Below, piece by piece: positions 26,832-34,809 of a stretch of DNA of 40,021 nucleotides; the first letter of the stretch is position 1, and each line of letters starts with the position of its first letter. The stretch spans positions 1 to 40,021 of the forward strand of contig JAKISU010000009.1 of the NCBI GenBank assembly GCA_021648445.1. The letters run 5' to 3'. The position numbers and the translations under genes were made by a program. The DNA comes from Flavobacteriaceae bacterium. GTDB lineage: Bacteria > Bacteroidota > Bacteroidia > Flavobacteriales > Flavobacteriaceae. A model generated the notes under the pieces. That model was not told the DNA's origin, made no database searches, and saw nothing but the letters and a program-made list of their open reading frames with translations.

Positions 26832-27653
26832 TTATCCTAAAGCAACTCTTTTAAAGTCAACAATAATCACATCGCCTAATGTTTTTACATATTGGGCTAC
26901 ACTTAGTTTACTGTCTTTAATAAATGCTTGATTTACCAAAGTATTATCTTTAAAGAAACGCTTCAATTTACCTTTAGCAATATTATCTAACATAGCTTCC
27001 GGCTTACCTTCTTGACGTAATTGATCTTTAGCAATTTCAATTTCTTTTTCAATAGTTACTTGATCAACACCATTTTCATCTAATGCTATTGGAGCCATTG
27101 CTGCAGCTTGCATAGCAACATCTTTAGCAACAACATCAGCACCATCTACAGCGGCTGATAAACCTACAAGTGTAGCAATTTTATTACCAGCGTGAATATA
27201 TGAACCTACAAAAGGTGCATCAATTTTATCAAAAGCTTTAATTTCTAATTTTTCACCAATAACGCCTGTTTGCTCAATTAATTTATCAGCAACAGTCATT
27301 CCATCAAAATCAGCAGCTAAAAATTCTTCTTTTGAAGATTGGTTTAATGCAATTTCAGCGAATTTATGTGCAAGATTTACAAAAGCTTCATTTTTACCAA
27401 CAAAGTCAGTTTCACAACCCAAAACAATAGAAACTCCCATTGTATTAGCGTCATTTACTTTTGCAATCGCAGCACCTTCAGTTGATTCACGATCAGCTCT
27501 ATTTGCGGCAACTTTTTGTCCTTTTTTACGTAAAAATTCTATTGCTTTATCAAAATCTCCTTCAGCTTCAACCAATGCTTTTTTACAGTCCATCATTCCT
27601 GCACCTGTAGCTTTTCTTAATTTATTTACTTCTGCGGCTGTTATTTTAACCAT
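26832..27653 (-). CDS. tsf: Elongation factor Ts
   Basis: This 273-residue cytoplasmic factor exchanges GDP for GTP on EF-Tu. The N-terminal UBA-like domain reads AAEVNKLRKATGAGMMDCKKALVEAEGD. The core has ANTMGVSIVLGCETDFVGKNEAFVNLAHKFAE, including the EF-Tu contact TDFV, and AGNKIATLVGLSAA. It follows rpsB by 70 bp as in nearly all bacteria and is closed by a strong terminator. Confidence 0.97.
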   Translation of the reverse strand: MVKITAAEVNKLRKATGAGMMDCKKALVEAEGDFDKAIEFLRKKGQKVAANRADRESTEGAAIAKVNDANTMGVSIVLGCETDFVGKNEAFVNLAHKFAEIALNQSSKEEFLAADFDGMTVADKLIEQTGVIGEKLEIKAFDKIDAPFVGSYIHAGNKIATLVGLSAAVDGADVVAKDVAMQAAAMAPIALDENGVDQVTIEKEIEIAKDQLRQEGKPEAMLDNIAKGKLKRFFKDNTLVNQAFIKDSKLSVAQYVKTLGDVIIVDFKRVALG

Positions 27654-27723
27654 TTTTTTTATGTTTATGCGTTTAATTGTGTATTTGTTTTGCTACACAG
27701 ATAAACAATTTTACAAAAATTAT

Positions 27724-28521
27724 TTATTTCTCTTCTTTAACCTCTGTAACTACTTCAGTTTTTACTTCTTTTTCTACTTTAGCTGTTGCTGCTTCTTTAG
27801 CTTCTTTTTCTGCACTAGCTTTATCTTTATCTGCTTTTCTTTCAGTCAAACCTTCAGCAATAGCTTCAGTAACATATGATAAGATCTTATCAATAGACTT
27901 TGAAGCATCATCATTAGAAGGAATCGCAAAATCTATCGGTCTAGGATCAGAATTTGTATCTACCATAGCAAAAATTGGCAAATTCAACTTTTTAGCTTCA
28001 GCAATAGCGATATGTTCGCGTTTAGTATCTACTACAAACAAAGCTCCCGGTAAACGAGTCATATCAGAAATTGAACCTAAATTCTTTTCTAACTTAGCTC
28101 TTTGACGTAATATTTGCAATTTTTCTCTTTTTGATAATGCCTTAAAAGTACCATCTTGTTGCATTCTATCAATTTGAGCCATCTTTTTAACAGCTTTACG
28201 AATAGTTACAAAGTTGGTTAACATACCACCAGGCCATCTTTCGGTAATATAAGGCATATTTACACTTTCTGCTTTTTCAGCAACAATGTCTTTTGCTTGT
28301 TTTTTAGTTGCTACAAAAAGAATTTTTCTACCTGAAGCTGCAATTTTCTTTAGTGCGTTTGCTGTATCTTCAATTTTTGCAACTGTTTTATACAAATCAA
28401 TAATATGTACACCGTTACGTTCAGTGTATATATAAGGAGCCATATTAGGATCCCATTTTCTAGTTAGGTGACCAAAGTGTACACCTGCATCTAATAATTC
28501 TTTAATGTCTATGTTTGCCAT
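27724..28521 (-). CDS. rpsB: Ribosomal protein S2
   Basis: This 265-residue small-subunit protein has the family start IKELLDAGVHFGHLTRKWDPNMAPYI, the core IDLYKTVAKIEDTANALKKIAASGRKILFVATKKQAKD, and RWPGGMLTNFVTIRKAVKKM, plus PIDFAIPSNDDA. The last ~35 residues (ERKADKDKASAEKEAKEAAT and on) form a low-complexity Glu/Lys/Ala tail common in Bacteroidota S2. It is upstream of tsf; 217 bp separate it from rpsI. Confidence 0.97.
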   Translation of the reverse strand: MANIDIKELLDAGVHFGHLTRKWDPNMAPYIYTERNGVHIIDLYKTVAKIEDTANALKKIAASGRKILFVATKKQAKDIVAEKAESVNMPYITERWPGGMLTNFVTIRKAVKKMAQIDRMQQDGTFKALSKREKLQILRQRAKLEKNLGSISDMTRLPGALFVVDTKREHIAIAEAKKLNLPIFAMVDTNSDPRPIDFAIPSNDDASKSIDKILSYVTEAIAEGLTERKADKDKASAEKEAKEAATAKVEKEVKTEVVTEVKEEK

Positions 28522-28738
28522 AATGTTTTTTAGTTTACGTTCCGTTTAGTTAGCAATAATTAAGTAGCCTTACTATTAAGAGTCTTAATCATTTGGGTGC
28601 TAAACTGTATATGCTGTCCAGAGTACTCGGGATCAGGATTTTTTTATTATTGTTAATGTTTATTTTACCAAAGTTCTAAGCTATATGTTGTCCCGATAGA
28701 TCGGAATAAATTCAACAGGTACTGAGACAAGCTCAGCA
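28522..28738. other. rpsI-rpsB spacer
   Basis: This non-coding 217-bp gap lies inside the ribosomal cluster. It holds a degenerate spacer palindrome (CCCGATAGATCGG, about 28692-28705) and the short inverted repeat CTGAG-ACAAG-CTCAG near 28721-28735. No exact TTTG/TAnnTTTG promoter was found for rpsB, so read-through from rplM is likely. S2 leaders are sometimes autoregulated, but no such structure is evident. Confidence 0.4.
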
Positions 28739-29125
28739 CTAACGTTTAGAGAATTGGAATTTCTTACGTGCTTTTTTCTGCCCGAATTTTTTACGCTCAA
28801 CCATTCTAGGGTCTCTTGTTAATAATCCTTCCGGTTTTAATATTGCTCTATAATCTTCATTGATAGAAACCAAAGCTCTGGTAATTGCTAAACGAATTGC
28901 TTCAGCCTGACCGGTAACACCACCACCAAATACATTTACTTTAATATCATAAACTTTAGCATTATCAGTTAATACCAAAGGTTGCATTACCTTATATTGT
29001 AAAGTTCCGGTTGTGAAATAGTTATTTAATTCTCTTTTGTTTATCGTGATATTTCCTTTCCCTTTAGAAAGATATGCACGAGCTACTGCAGTTTTTCTTC
29101 TACCTATTTTGTGTACTACTTCCAT
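28739..29125 (-). CDS. rpsI: Ribosomal protein S9
   Basis: This 128-residue small-subunit protein whose tail reaches the P-site has the family pattern HKIGRRKTAVARAYLSKGKGNITINKREL, FGGGVTGQAEAIRLAITRALV, LLTRDPRMVERKKFGQKKAR and the ending KKFQFSKR. Its start overlaps the rplM stop by one base (TAATG), so translation is coupled. Confidence 0.98.
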   Translation of the reverse strand: MEVVHKIGRRKTAVARAYLSKGKGNITINKRELNNYFTTGTLQYKVMQPLVLTDNAKVYDIKVNVFGGGVTGQAEAIRLAITRALVSINEDYRAILKPEGLLTRDPRMVERKKFGQKKARKKFQFSKR

Positions 29126-29580
29126 TATCTAAGATCGTTAAGGTTAATAGCTTTCGGATTTTGAGCTTCTTGTTGGTGCTCTCCACCAGCATATACATAT
29201 AAATTTCTAAATAAAGCGCTCCCTAATTTATTTTTAGGCAACATTCCTTTTACTGCTTTTTCAATCAATCTTGTAGGGTTTTTTTCAAACATTTCTGTTG
29301 CAGTAAGTGATCTTTGACCTCCAGGATAACCAGTATGACGGATATATGATTTATCTGTCCATTTTTTACCGGTTAAATTAATCTTGTCTGCATTGATAAC
29401 AACTACATTATCACCACAGTCAACATGTGGAGTGAAATTAGTTTTGTACTTACCTCTAATTAGCATTGCTATCTTAGAAGATAAACGACCCAATGTTTGT
29501 CCGTCCGCATCAACTAAAACCCACTCTTTTGTAACTGTGGCTTTGTTAGCTGATACTGTTTTGTAACTTAATGTATTCAC
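29125..29580 (-). CDS. rplM: Ribosomal protein L13
   Basis: This 151-residue large-subunit protein has EWVLVDADGQTLGRLSSKIA, YKTNFTPHVDCGDNVVVINADKI, and TGYPGGQRSLTATEMF, then the conserved KGMLPKNKLGSALFRNLYVYAG. The start is GTG at 29580, since NTLSYKTVSANKATVTKEWV matches relatives that begin MDTLSYKT. No ATG fits, so a GTG start is used for a highly expressed gene. It heads the operon, with a consensus promoter and a leader of about 50 nt. Confidence 0.97.
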   Translation of the reverse strand: MNTLSYKTVSANKATVTKEWVLVDADGQTLGRLSSKIAMLIRGKYKTNFTPHVDCGDNVVVINADKINLTGKKWTDKSYIRHTGYPGGQRSLTATEMFEKNPTRLIEKAVKGMLPKNKLGSALFRNLYVYAGGEHQQEAQNPKAINLNDLR

Positions 29581-29633
29581 ACTATTAGTTTTTGTCTATT
29601 AATATTTGTTTTTACCCCTCTAAAATGGGAGTG

Positions 29634-29664
29634 CAAATGTACAAACTATTATTTATATAACAAA
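29634..29664 (-). promoter_or_regulatory. rplM operon promoter
   Basis: On the minus strand TTTG (29661-29664), a 19-bp spacer and TACATTTG (29634-29641) match the Bacteroidota consensus in sequence and spacing. The short leader can form a small ACTCC/GGGGT hairpin (about 29614-29632). Confidence 0.75.
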
Positions 29665-29989
29665 CCCTGTTTTAATACTATTTTTTATTTAAAAGTGCTC
29701 AAATAAAAATACAGTATTTTTTTGTATAAGAGAAAAAGAAAAATTAGTCATAGCCTTAGTTACGGCTTATTTTTATTTTGAAACTTAAACGAAAAAGCCT
29801 CGTTTTTAATAGGTAGTTTTAGGTGAGAAATAGTATAAGTATATTTTTTGAGTGTAATTTTAACAGGTTTTAAAAAAAATTAACAAAAAATTAAGATGTC
29901 ATTATACTACCTTGCCTACTCAAAATGTAACATTACTGAATTAGTAAAGTCTTTATGATTAAGAAAGTTACAATTACCAACCTTACTAA
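29665..29989. other. AT-rich spacer between rplM and the DUF5916 gene
   Basis: No gene or clear RNA is seen. It consists of A/T runs with one imperfect inverted repeat (AGCCTTAG…TACGGCT near 29752-29767). No exact promoter for the downstream gene was found. Confidence 0.4.
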
Positions 29990-32614
29990 ATGAAAAACAC
30001 ACTATCGTTTTTATTGTTCTTTTTGCTTGTGTTTCAGATCATTAACGCTCAAGAGCAACAAAACAAAATTCCAAAACGTATATATACTACCAAATTTTTA
30101 GATCAAGAAAAGATTCCGGTAATTGACGGCATATTAGACGATGCCGGTTGGAATATTGTTGAGTGGCAGACCGACTTTATTGAAAACGATCCTGATGAAA
30201 ATACCCCACCAACCTTTCAGACAAAATTTAAAATAGTCTATGATACAAAATTCATATATGTTGCAATACGTGCTATTGATAAAGCTCCAGATAGTATCGT
30301 AAAACGCTTATCAAGAAGAGATGGTTTTGAAGGTGACAGAGTAAATGTGATTTTTGATAGTTATCATGATGAACGAACGGCCTTTATTTTTACGATTACT
30401 GCTGTAGGTGTAAAAGGAGATGAAATAGTAACAGATAATGGTAATAATATTGATGATAGTTGGAATCCTGTTTGGTACACTAAAGCAAATATTGACAGTG
30501 ATGGATGGACAGCCGAAATGAAAATTCCGTTAAGTCAATTACGCTTTGGAAAGGCAAAAGAACAAATTTGGGGGTTAAATATTGTAAGGAATATATTTAG
30601 AAAAAATGAAAGGTCTTTGTGGCAACGTATTCCTGTAGACGCTCCGGGGTTTATAAGTGAAGCCGGAGAATTACATGGTTTAATAAATTTAATACCACAA
30701 AAACAATTAGAAATTCAACCTTTTACCGTTACACAATTTGATACATACCCTGCAGAAGCCGGTAATCCTTTTCGGGATGGAAATGATTTTAAATTCAATG
30801 TCGGCTTAGATGCTAAAATTGGTATTACAAATGACCTTACGTTAGATCTAACAGTGAATCCTGATTTTGGACAAGTAGAAGCAGATCCGGCAGCTATTGC
30901 TTTAGACGGATTTGAAATATTCTTTGAAGAACAGCGTCCATTTTTTGTTGAAAATAAAAATATTTTTGATTTTAGGTTTGGTGGTAATCAGGATAACCTA
31001 TTTTTTTCAAGAAGAGTTGGAAGAAGCCCTCAAGGATTTCCAAATACTACCAATGGAGAATTTGTAGATCAGCCACAAAATACCACTATTTTAGGAGCTG
31101 CAAAGTTTTCCGGAAAAACAAAAGATGGTTGGTCTATAGGAATTTTAGAAAGTGTTACTTCAAAAGAATATGCTACTATAGATAATAATGGTGAACGTAG
31201 AGATGAGTTGGTAGAACCTTTCACTAATTATTTTGTCGGTAGGTTACAAAAAGATTTTAATGACCGAAACTCTTTTGTAGGTGGTATTTTTACAGCAACT
31301 AATAGAAAAATTGAAGGTAATTTAGATTTTTTACGAAAATCAGCTTATACCGGCGGATTAGATTTTAGGCATCAATGGAAAGATAGAAAATACTACATTG
31401 AAGGAAATGTAATTATGAGCCAAGTTCAAGGAAGTAAAAAGGCTATAGAAAGGACACAGAGATCACTGACACATTTGTTTCAACGTGCTGATGCCAGTCA
31501 TGTCGAAGTTGACACAAATAGGACTTCATTAACGGGTACAGGTGGCAGAGTAGAATTTGGAAAAGCCAGTGTTGGACATTGGCGTTATGGTATTGGTGCA
31601 AATTGGCGCTCGCCGGAATTAGAATTAAATGACATAGGATTTCTCCGTCAAGCTGATGAAATACGTCAATATGCTTGGTTTAACTACAGATCTTTAAAAC
31701 CATTTGGTAAGTTTAGAAATATCCGAGCAGGGTTCAATATGTTTACCACTTATGATTTTGAAGGTAATTATAACAGAATTCAATATCGAATTAGTAGTAA
31801 TGCAAATTATAAGAATAATTGGTGGACTGATATTGGTTTTATACATAAACCGAGAATATTTACCAATACTATTTTACAAGGTGGGCCTCGTTTTCGTTTT
31901 TCTCGTGAAAATATAAGCTTTTTCTTTTTTGGCACAGATTCTCGTAAAAAACTTCGTTTTAGAACAGGTTATGTATATTCTCAAGCTAAGCAAAATAGTT
32001 TTTCATTTTTAAGAATAGAAACAGGTGTTACATATCAACCTATAAATTCGTTTAGTATTTCATTGAATCCTGAATATTCTAGAAACCCTAACAAAACGCA
32101 GTATGTGACTGAAACTAATTTTAATGGTACACCTAGATATATTACTGCCGAAATTGACCAGCAAACATTAAGTGCTTCTATCAGGTTAAACTATACTATT
32201 AACCCTAATTTAACCATTCAATATTATGGACAGCCTTTTATTTCAAGGGGAACCTATAAAAATTTTAATTTCATCACCAATCCGGTTGCGGATGATTTAT
32301 ATGACCGTTTTCAATTATATGATAACAATCAAATTTCTTTTAATGGGTCTAATTATCTTGTTGATGAAAATACAGATGGTACTACAGATTATGAAATAAG
32401 AAATCCCGACTTTTCTTTTGTACAGTTCCGGTCCAATCTAGTTGTGCGTTGGGAGTATATTCCCGGTTCTGAGATTTTTTTAGTGTGGTCTCAGGGCAAT
32501 ACTGGTTCACAAGATCCTAAAAATCATTTATTTAGAAGTTTAGACAATCAGATCTTTGGTGAAAAAGCAGATAATACGTTTTTAATTAAAGCTACTTATC
32601 GGTTTGTGTTGTAA
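29990..32614 (+). CDS. DUF5916 outer-membrane protein with CBM9-like domain
   Basis: This 874-residue exported protein has a signal peptide at residues 1-20 (ends IINA, before QEQQN). Residues ~35-220 resemble a CBM9-like beta-sandwich (IPVIDGILDDAGWNIVEWQ, FKIVYDTKFIYVAIRAIDK, WTAEMKIPLSQLRFG). The rest is the DUF5916 region, starting around NVGLDAKIGITNDLTLDLTVNPDFGQVEAD and EEQRPFFVENKNIFDF. It consists of alternating amphipathic strands with aromatic ends, as in an outer-membrane barrel, and finishes ATYRFVL. The function of DUF5916 proteins is not settled. Its last 33 bp overlap the 3' end of the opposing ATP-grasp gene. Confidence 0.9.
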   Translation: MKNTLSFLLFFLLVFQIINAQEQQNKIPKRIYTTKFLDQEKIPVIDGILDDAGWNIVEWQTDFIENDPDENTPPTFQTKFKIVYDTKFIYVAIRAIDKAPDSIVKRLSRRDGFEGDRVNVIFDSYHDERTAFIFTITAVGVKGDEIVTDNGNNIDDSWNPVWYTKANIDSDGWTAEMKIPLSQLRFGKAKEQIWGLNIVRNIFRKNERSLWQRIPVDAPGFISEAGELHGLINLIPQKQLEIQPFTVTQFDTYPAEAGNPFRDGNDFKFNVGLDAKIGITNDLTLDLTVNPDFGQVEADPAAIALDGFEIFFEEQRPFFVENKNIFDFRFGGNQDNLFFSRRVGRSPQGFPNTTNGEFVDQPQNTTILGAAKFSGKTKDGWSIGILESVTSKEYATIDNNGERRDELVEPFTNYFVGRLQKDFNDRNSFVGGIFTATNRKIEGNLDFLRKSAYTGGLDFRHQWKDRKYYIEGNVIMSQVQGSKKAIERTQRSLTHLFQRADASHVEVDTNRTSLTGTGGRVEFGKASVGHWRYGIGANWRSPELELNDIGFLRQADEIRQYAWFNYRSLKPFGKFRNIRAGFNMFTTYDFEGNYNRIQYRISSNANYKNNWWTDIGFIHKPRIFTNTILQGGPRFRFSRENISFFFFGTDSRKKLRFRTGYVYSQAKQNSFSFLRIETGVTYQPINSFSISLNPEYSRNPNKTQYVTETNFNGTPRYITAEIDQQTLSASIRLNYTINPNLTIQYYGQPFISRGTYKNFNFITNPVADDLYDRFQLYDNNQISFNGSNYLVDENTDGTTDYEIRNPDFSFVQFRSNLVVRWEYIPGSEIFLVWSQGNTGSQDPKNHLFRSLDNQIFGEKADNTFLIKATYRFVL

Positions 32615-33640
32615 TAGTATATTTAATATCAATTCTTGATAATTCCACCCTACTCCTTTGGCTGCAATCATTGTTAAACTATCTTGATTTTTTCTATGTT
32701 TGCGTGAAGCTCCTGTCATATTAGGTTTCATATTCAAATCGAATATTTGATATTTCCCTTCTATATTTTTTCTACAATCAATCCTGATAGGAGCCTGTGC
32801 ATCTATAATTTTGGCAGCTAATTCACATTTTTGTGATATCTCTTTTATTTCTTTTGAGTTTAGCTCATAGTCAAAAATAATTCTACTATTATTTACTACA
32901 GCAACAATACCGTTATATGGTGCAATGCCATCAATATGGTTAAATCTTTCAACAGGTGGTAAAGACCAGTGATCTGTCTTTTTAACAACCTTGTTTTTAA
33001 AATTGTAACTTCCAGGTGGCATGACAGTAATGGTAATTTCTTTTCCCGGTAAAAATTCTTCTACAATAATTTTGTTTCCATACTTTTTAGTAGCAATAAG
33101 ATTTGTAGCTTCTCTTTTTAATGCTGCTTTATTTTGAATGACCAATACTCCTTGACTTCCTCTACCTCTTACAGGCTTTATAACAACAGGAAATTTAATA
33201 TTTTTTGGATGTTTACCTGATGATAAAAGGTAAGATAATGGAATAGGAAGTCCTTCCTCTTTCAAAAGATTATTTGTATAAAACTTATCGTCAAAAATTT
33301 CAACTTTCTGAGGTTTTTGTCCAACAATTAAAAGATTTTTGTCCTTGAATTTTAGAATTGGGTGTTTAGCATATAACACTGTATTTAACCAAAAAAGGTT
33401 CGCCCCTTTTTTAATTGCACTTTTTATTCCCTCTTCTGAATCTGGGAATACCCAATCATAATCATTTTTACTTTTTGGAGAATCTACTGGCGTTATTAAT
33501 TGAATCTCATTTTGCTGAATTGCCAAAGCGATATCTGCTCCACTATCAGAATAACCTCCTTCTTTCATTGGCTTAACAACGCCATCAATTTCCGGCGGTA
33601 ATTTTGATTGATAAAGTATGACAACTTTTAACTTGTTCAT
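32582..33640 (-). CDS. ATP-grasp ligase, D-Ala-D-Ala ligase-like
   Basis: This 352-residue cytoplasmic enzyme has three visible parts. The N-terminal Rossmann-like part is KLKVVILYQSKLPPEID, the ATP-grasp lysine strand is FPVVIKPVRGRGSQGVLVI, and the hinge and metal sites are IIVEEFLPGKEITITVMPPG and IRIDCRKNIEGKYQIFDLNMKPNMTG, where D, E/D and N ligands are expected. These place it in the D-alanine-D-alanine ligase/carboxylate-amine ligase group, but it is not Ddl itself. The acceptor is unknown and no neighbour names it. The stop codon lies within the end of the DUF5916 gene on the other strand (tail-to-tail overlap of 33 bp), so the two transcripts are complementary at their ends. Confidence 0.85.
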   Translation of the reverse strand: MNKLKVVILYQSKLPPEIDGVVKPMKEGGYSDSGADIALAIQQNEIQLITPVDSPKSKNDYDWVFPDSEEGIKSAIKKGANLFWLNTVLYAKHPILKFKDKNLLIVGQKPQKVEIFDDKFYTNNLLKEEGLPIPLSYLLSSGKHPKNIKFPVVIKPVRGRGSQGVLVIQNKAALKREATNLIATKKYGNKIIVEEFLPGKEITITVMPPGSYNFKNKVVKKTDHWSLPPVERFNHIDGIAPYNGIVAVVNNSRIIFDYELNSKEIKEISQKCELAAKIIDAQAPIRIDCRKNIEGKYQIFDLNMKPNMTGASRKHRKNQDSLTMIAAKGVGWNYQELILNILLQHKPISSFN

Positions 33641-34065
33641 CTTTTTTCAGCTTTAAAAATCAATTGAATAAAAAATTACACTCATAAGAGCTTCGCTCGG
33701 TATCTTCAATGAAAATATATTTTCATCTCGTTAATCCTCAAGGGGACAATCTTTCTATTAAACTTTAGTTTATAAACGATTATATTCTCTTTTTTATGTC
33801 ATTTTTATACGTAAGTTGTATAAAAAAATATGTTCACAAAGAGACAATAGTTCTATTTACCTTTAGGATTGAAATTTGCCCGTTTCTTTCAATTTTTATT
33901 GAAAGGTAGAGAATTTAAAAGATATAGTTTTAATACTCTGCCTTTAGCTTGAAGAAGTCTGTTATTTTCTGCGAATTTGAAAGTTAGTATTGTCCCCTTA
34001 AGGGGACTTTAGGGGTGTTTTATAATTCATTCCAACAAAGCCTTCACTGTTTCTTTAATACTCCA
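33641..34065. other. Spacer with dispersed inverted repeats
   Basis: No credible gene is present. AAGGGGACAAT (33740-33750) and ATTGTCCCCTT (33989-33999) form a wide inverted pair. Inside the second lies the perfect palindrome GTCCCCTTAAGGGGAC (33992-34007). Such GTCCCC repeats are typical flavobacterial spacer material. No terminator was recognised. Confidence 0.45.
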
Positions 34066-34746
34066 TTATCCCGAAACCCATTCTTTTTCGAATAATATTA
34101 GTTGTAATTCTGTCAGAAATACAAACATATCATTTTCCAAATCTTGACAAAATCGTTCGTACGATTTCCCTTGAATTGTTGGTCTAAATTCAGATTTTGT
34201 TTTAACGATATCATAATGAGTTATTTTATCTCGTATAGATTTTACAGAACTACCCCAAGAATTTTCAGACATTATTTCACTAAACTTGGATTCAACTTTC
34301 CTAGCTTTTTGAGAATTGATTTTAGATAGTATTTTATAGAAGTCTTTTGTTCCATCTACCGGTTTTGTGTATTCGAGAACTGAGCAAGATAATTTTTGTG
34401 AAAAATCAATAAAAGCTCGAAGTTGGATTACGACACTTTCAAAGTACATTAAATCTGTCAGAGATAAATTATTTTGCCATTCTGCTGTATGTTTTTGCTT
34501 TTCTAATTTATCTTTTTTTATATAATGGATTTGCCATAAGAATTCAAGATTTGTGGCAACAGAGATAAATTTGAAAAGTAAAGAATCTGTTTGAGAAATT
34601 ATCTTTTTTCCTAAGAGATCACTATTGATTTCGGTAGTATACAATTCGGCATTTTTATAGAATTTAGTGCAAGCAAGTCTGGTGTCATTTTGAACCTTAT
34701 TTGAAATTTCAATGAAGTTTGTTTCCATATTAATGCTGAAGTACAT
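34066..34746 (-). CDS. Uncharacterised helical protein with HEPN-like R-x4-H motif
   Basis: This 226-residue protein is predicted to be mostly helical, with no signal peptide or membrane span. Near the C-terminus it has SIRDKITHYDIV, whose Arg172-x4-His177 fits the catalytic R-x4-6-H motif of HEPN ribonuclease-like domains. Preceding helices (LTDLMYFESVVIQLRAFIDF, RKVESKFSEIMS) give the expected arrangement. I do not recognise a named family. ATG 34746 or ATG 34728 could be the start; the latter gives METNFIEIS. It is alone between polA (63 bp) and a repeat-rich spacer, with no nucleotidyltransferase antitoxin next to it. Function could be RNA cleavage, or simply a structural HEPN relative. 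Confidence 0.65.
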   Translation of the reverse strand: MYFSINMETNFIEISNKVQNDTRLACTKFYKNAELYTTEINSDLLGKKIISQTDSLLFKFISVATNLEFLWQIHYIKKDKLEKQKHTAEWQNNLSLTDLMYFESVVIQLRAFIDFSQKLSCSVLEYTKPVDGTKDFYKILSKINSQKARKVESKFSEIMSENSWGSSVKSIRDKITHYDIVKTKSEFRPTIQGKSYERFCQDLENDMFVFLTELQLILFEKEWVSG

Positions 34747-34809
34747 GTAAAGTTACTCTTTTTAATAGTAAAATATCAAATCCTCCCTTCGGGGATTAGG
34801 GAAAACCCC

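Noticed and set aside
27677-28105. Long plus-strand frame opposite rpsB
   Set aside because: Low-complexity Ser/Ala/Phe translation produced by the complement of the Lys/Glu-rich S2 tail.
34027-34065. Twelve codons after the HEPN-like stop reading WSIKETVKALLE
   Set aside because: In frame and helix-like, but too short to support read-through or a gene remnant.
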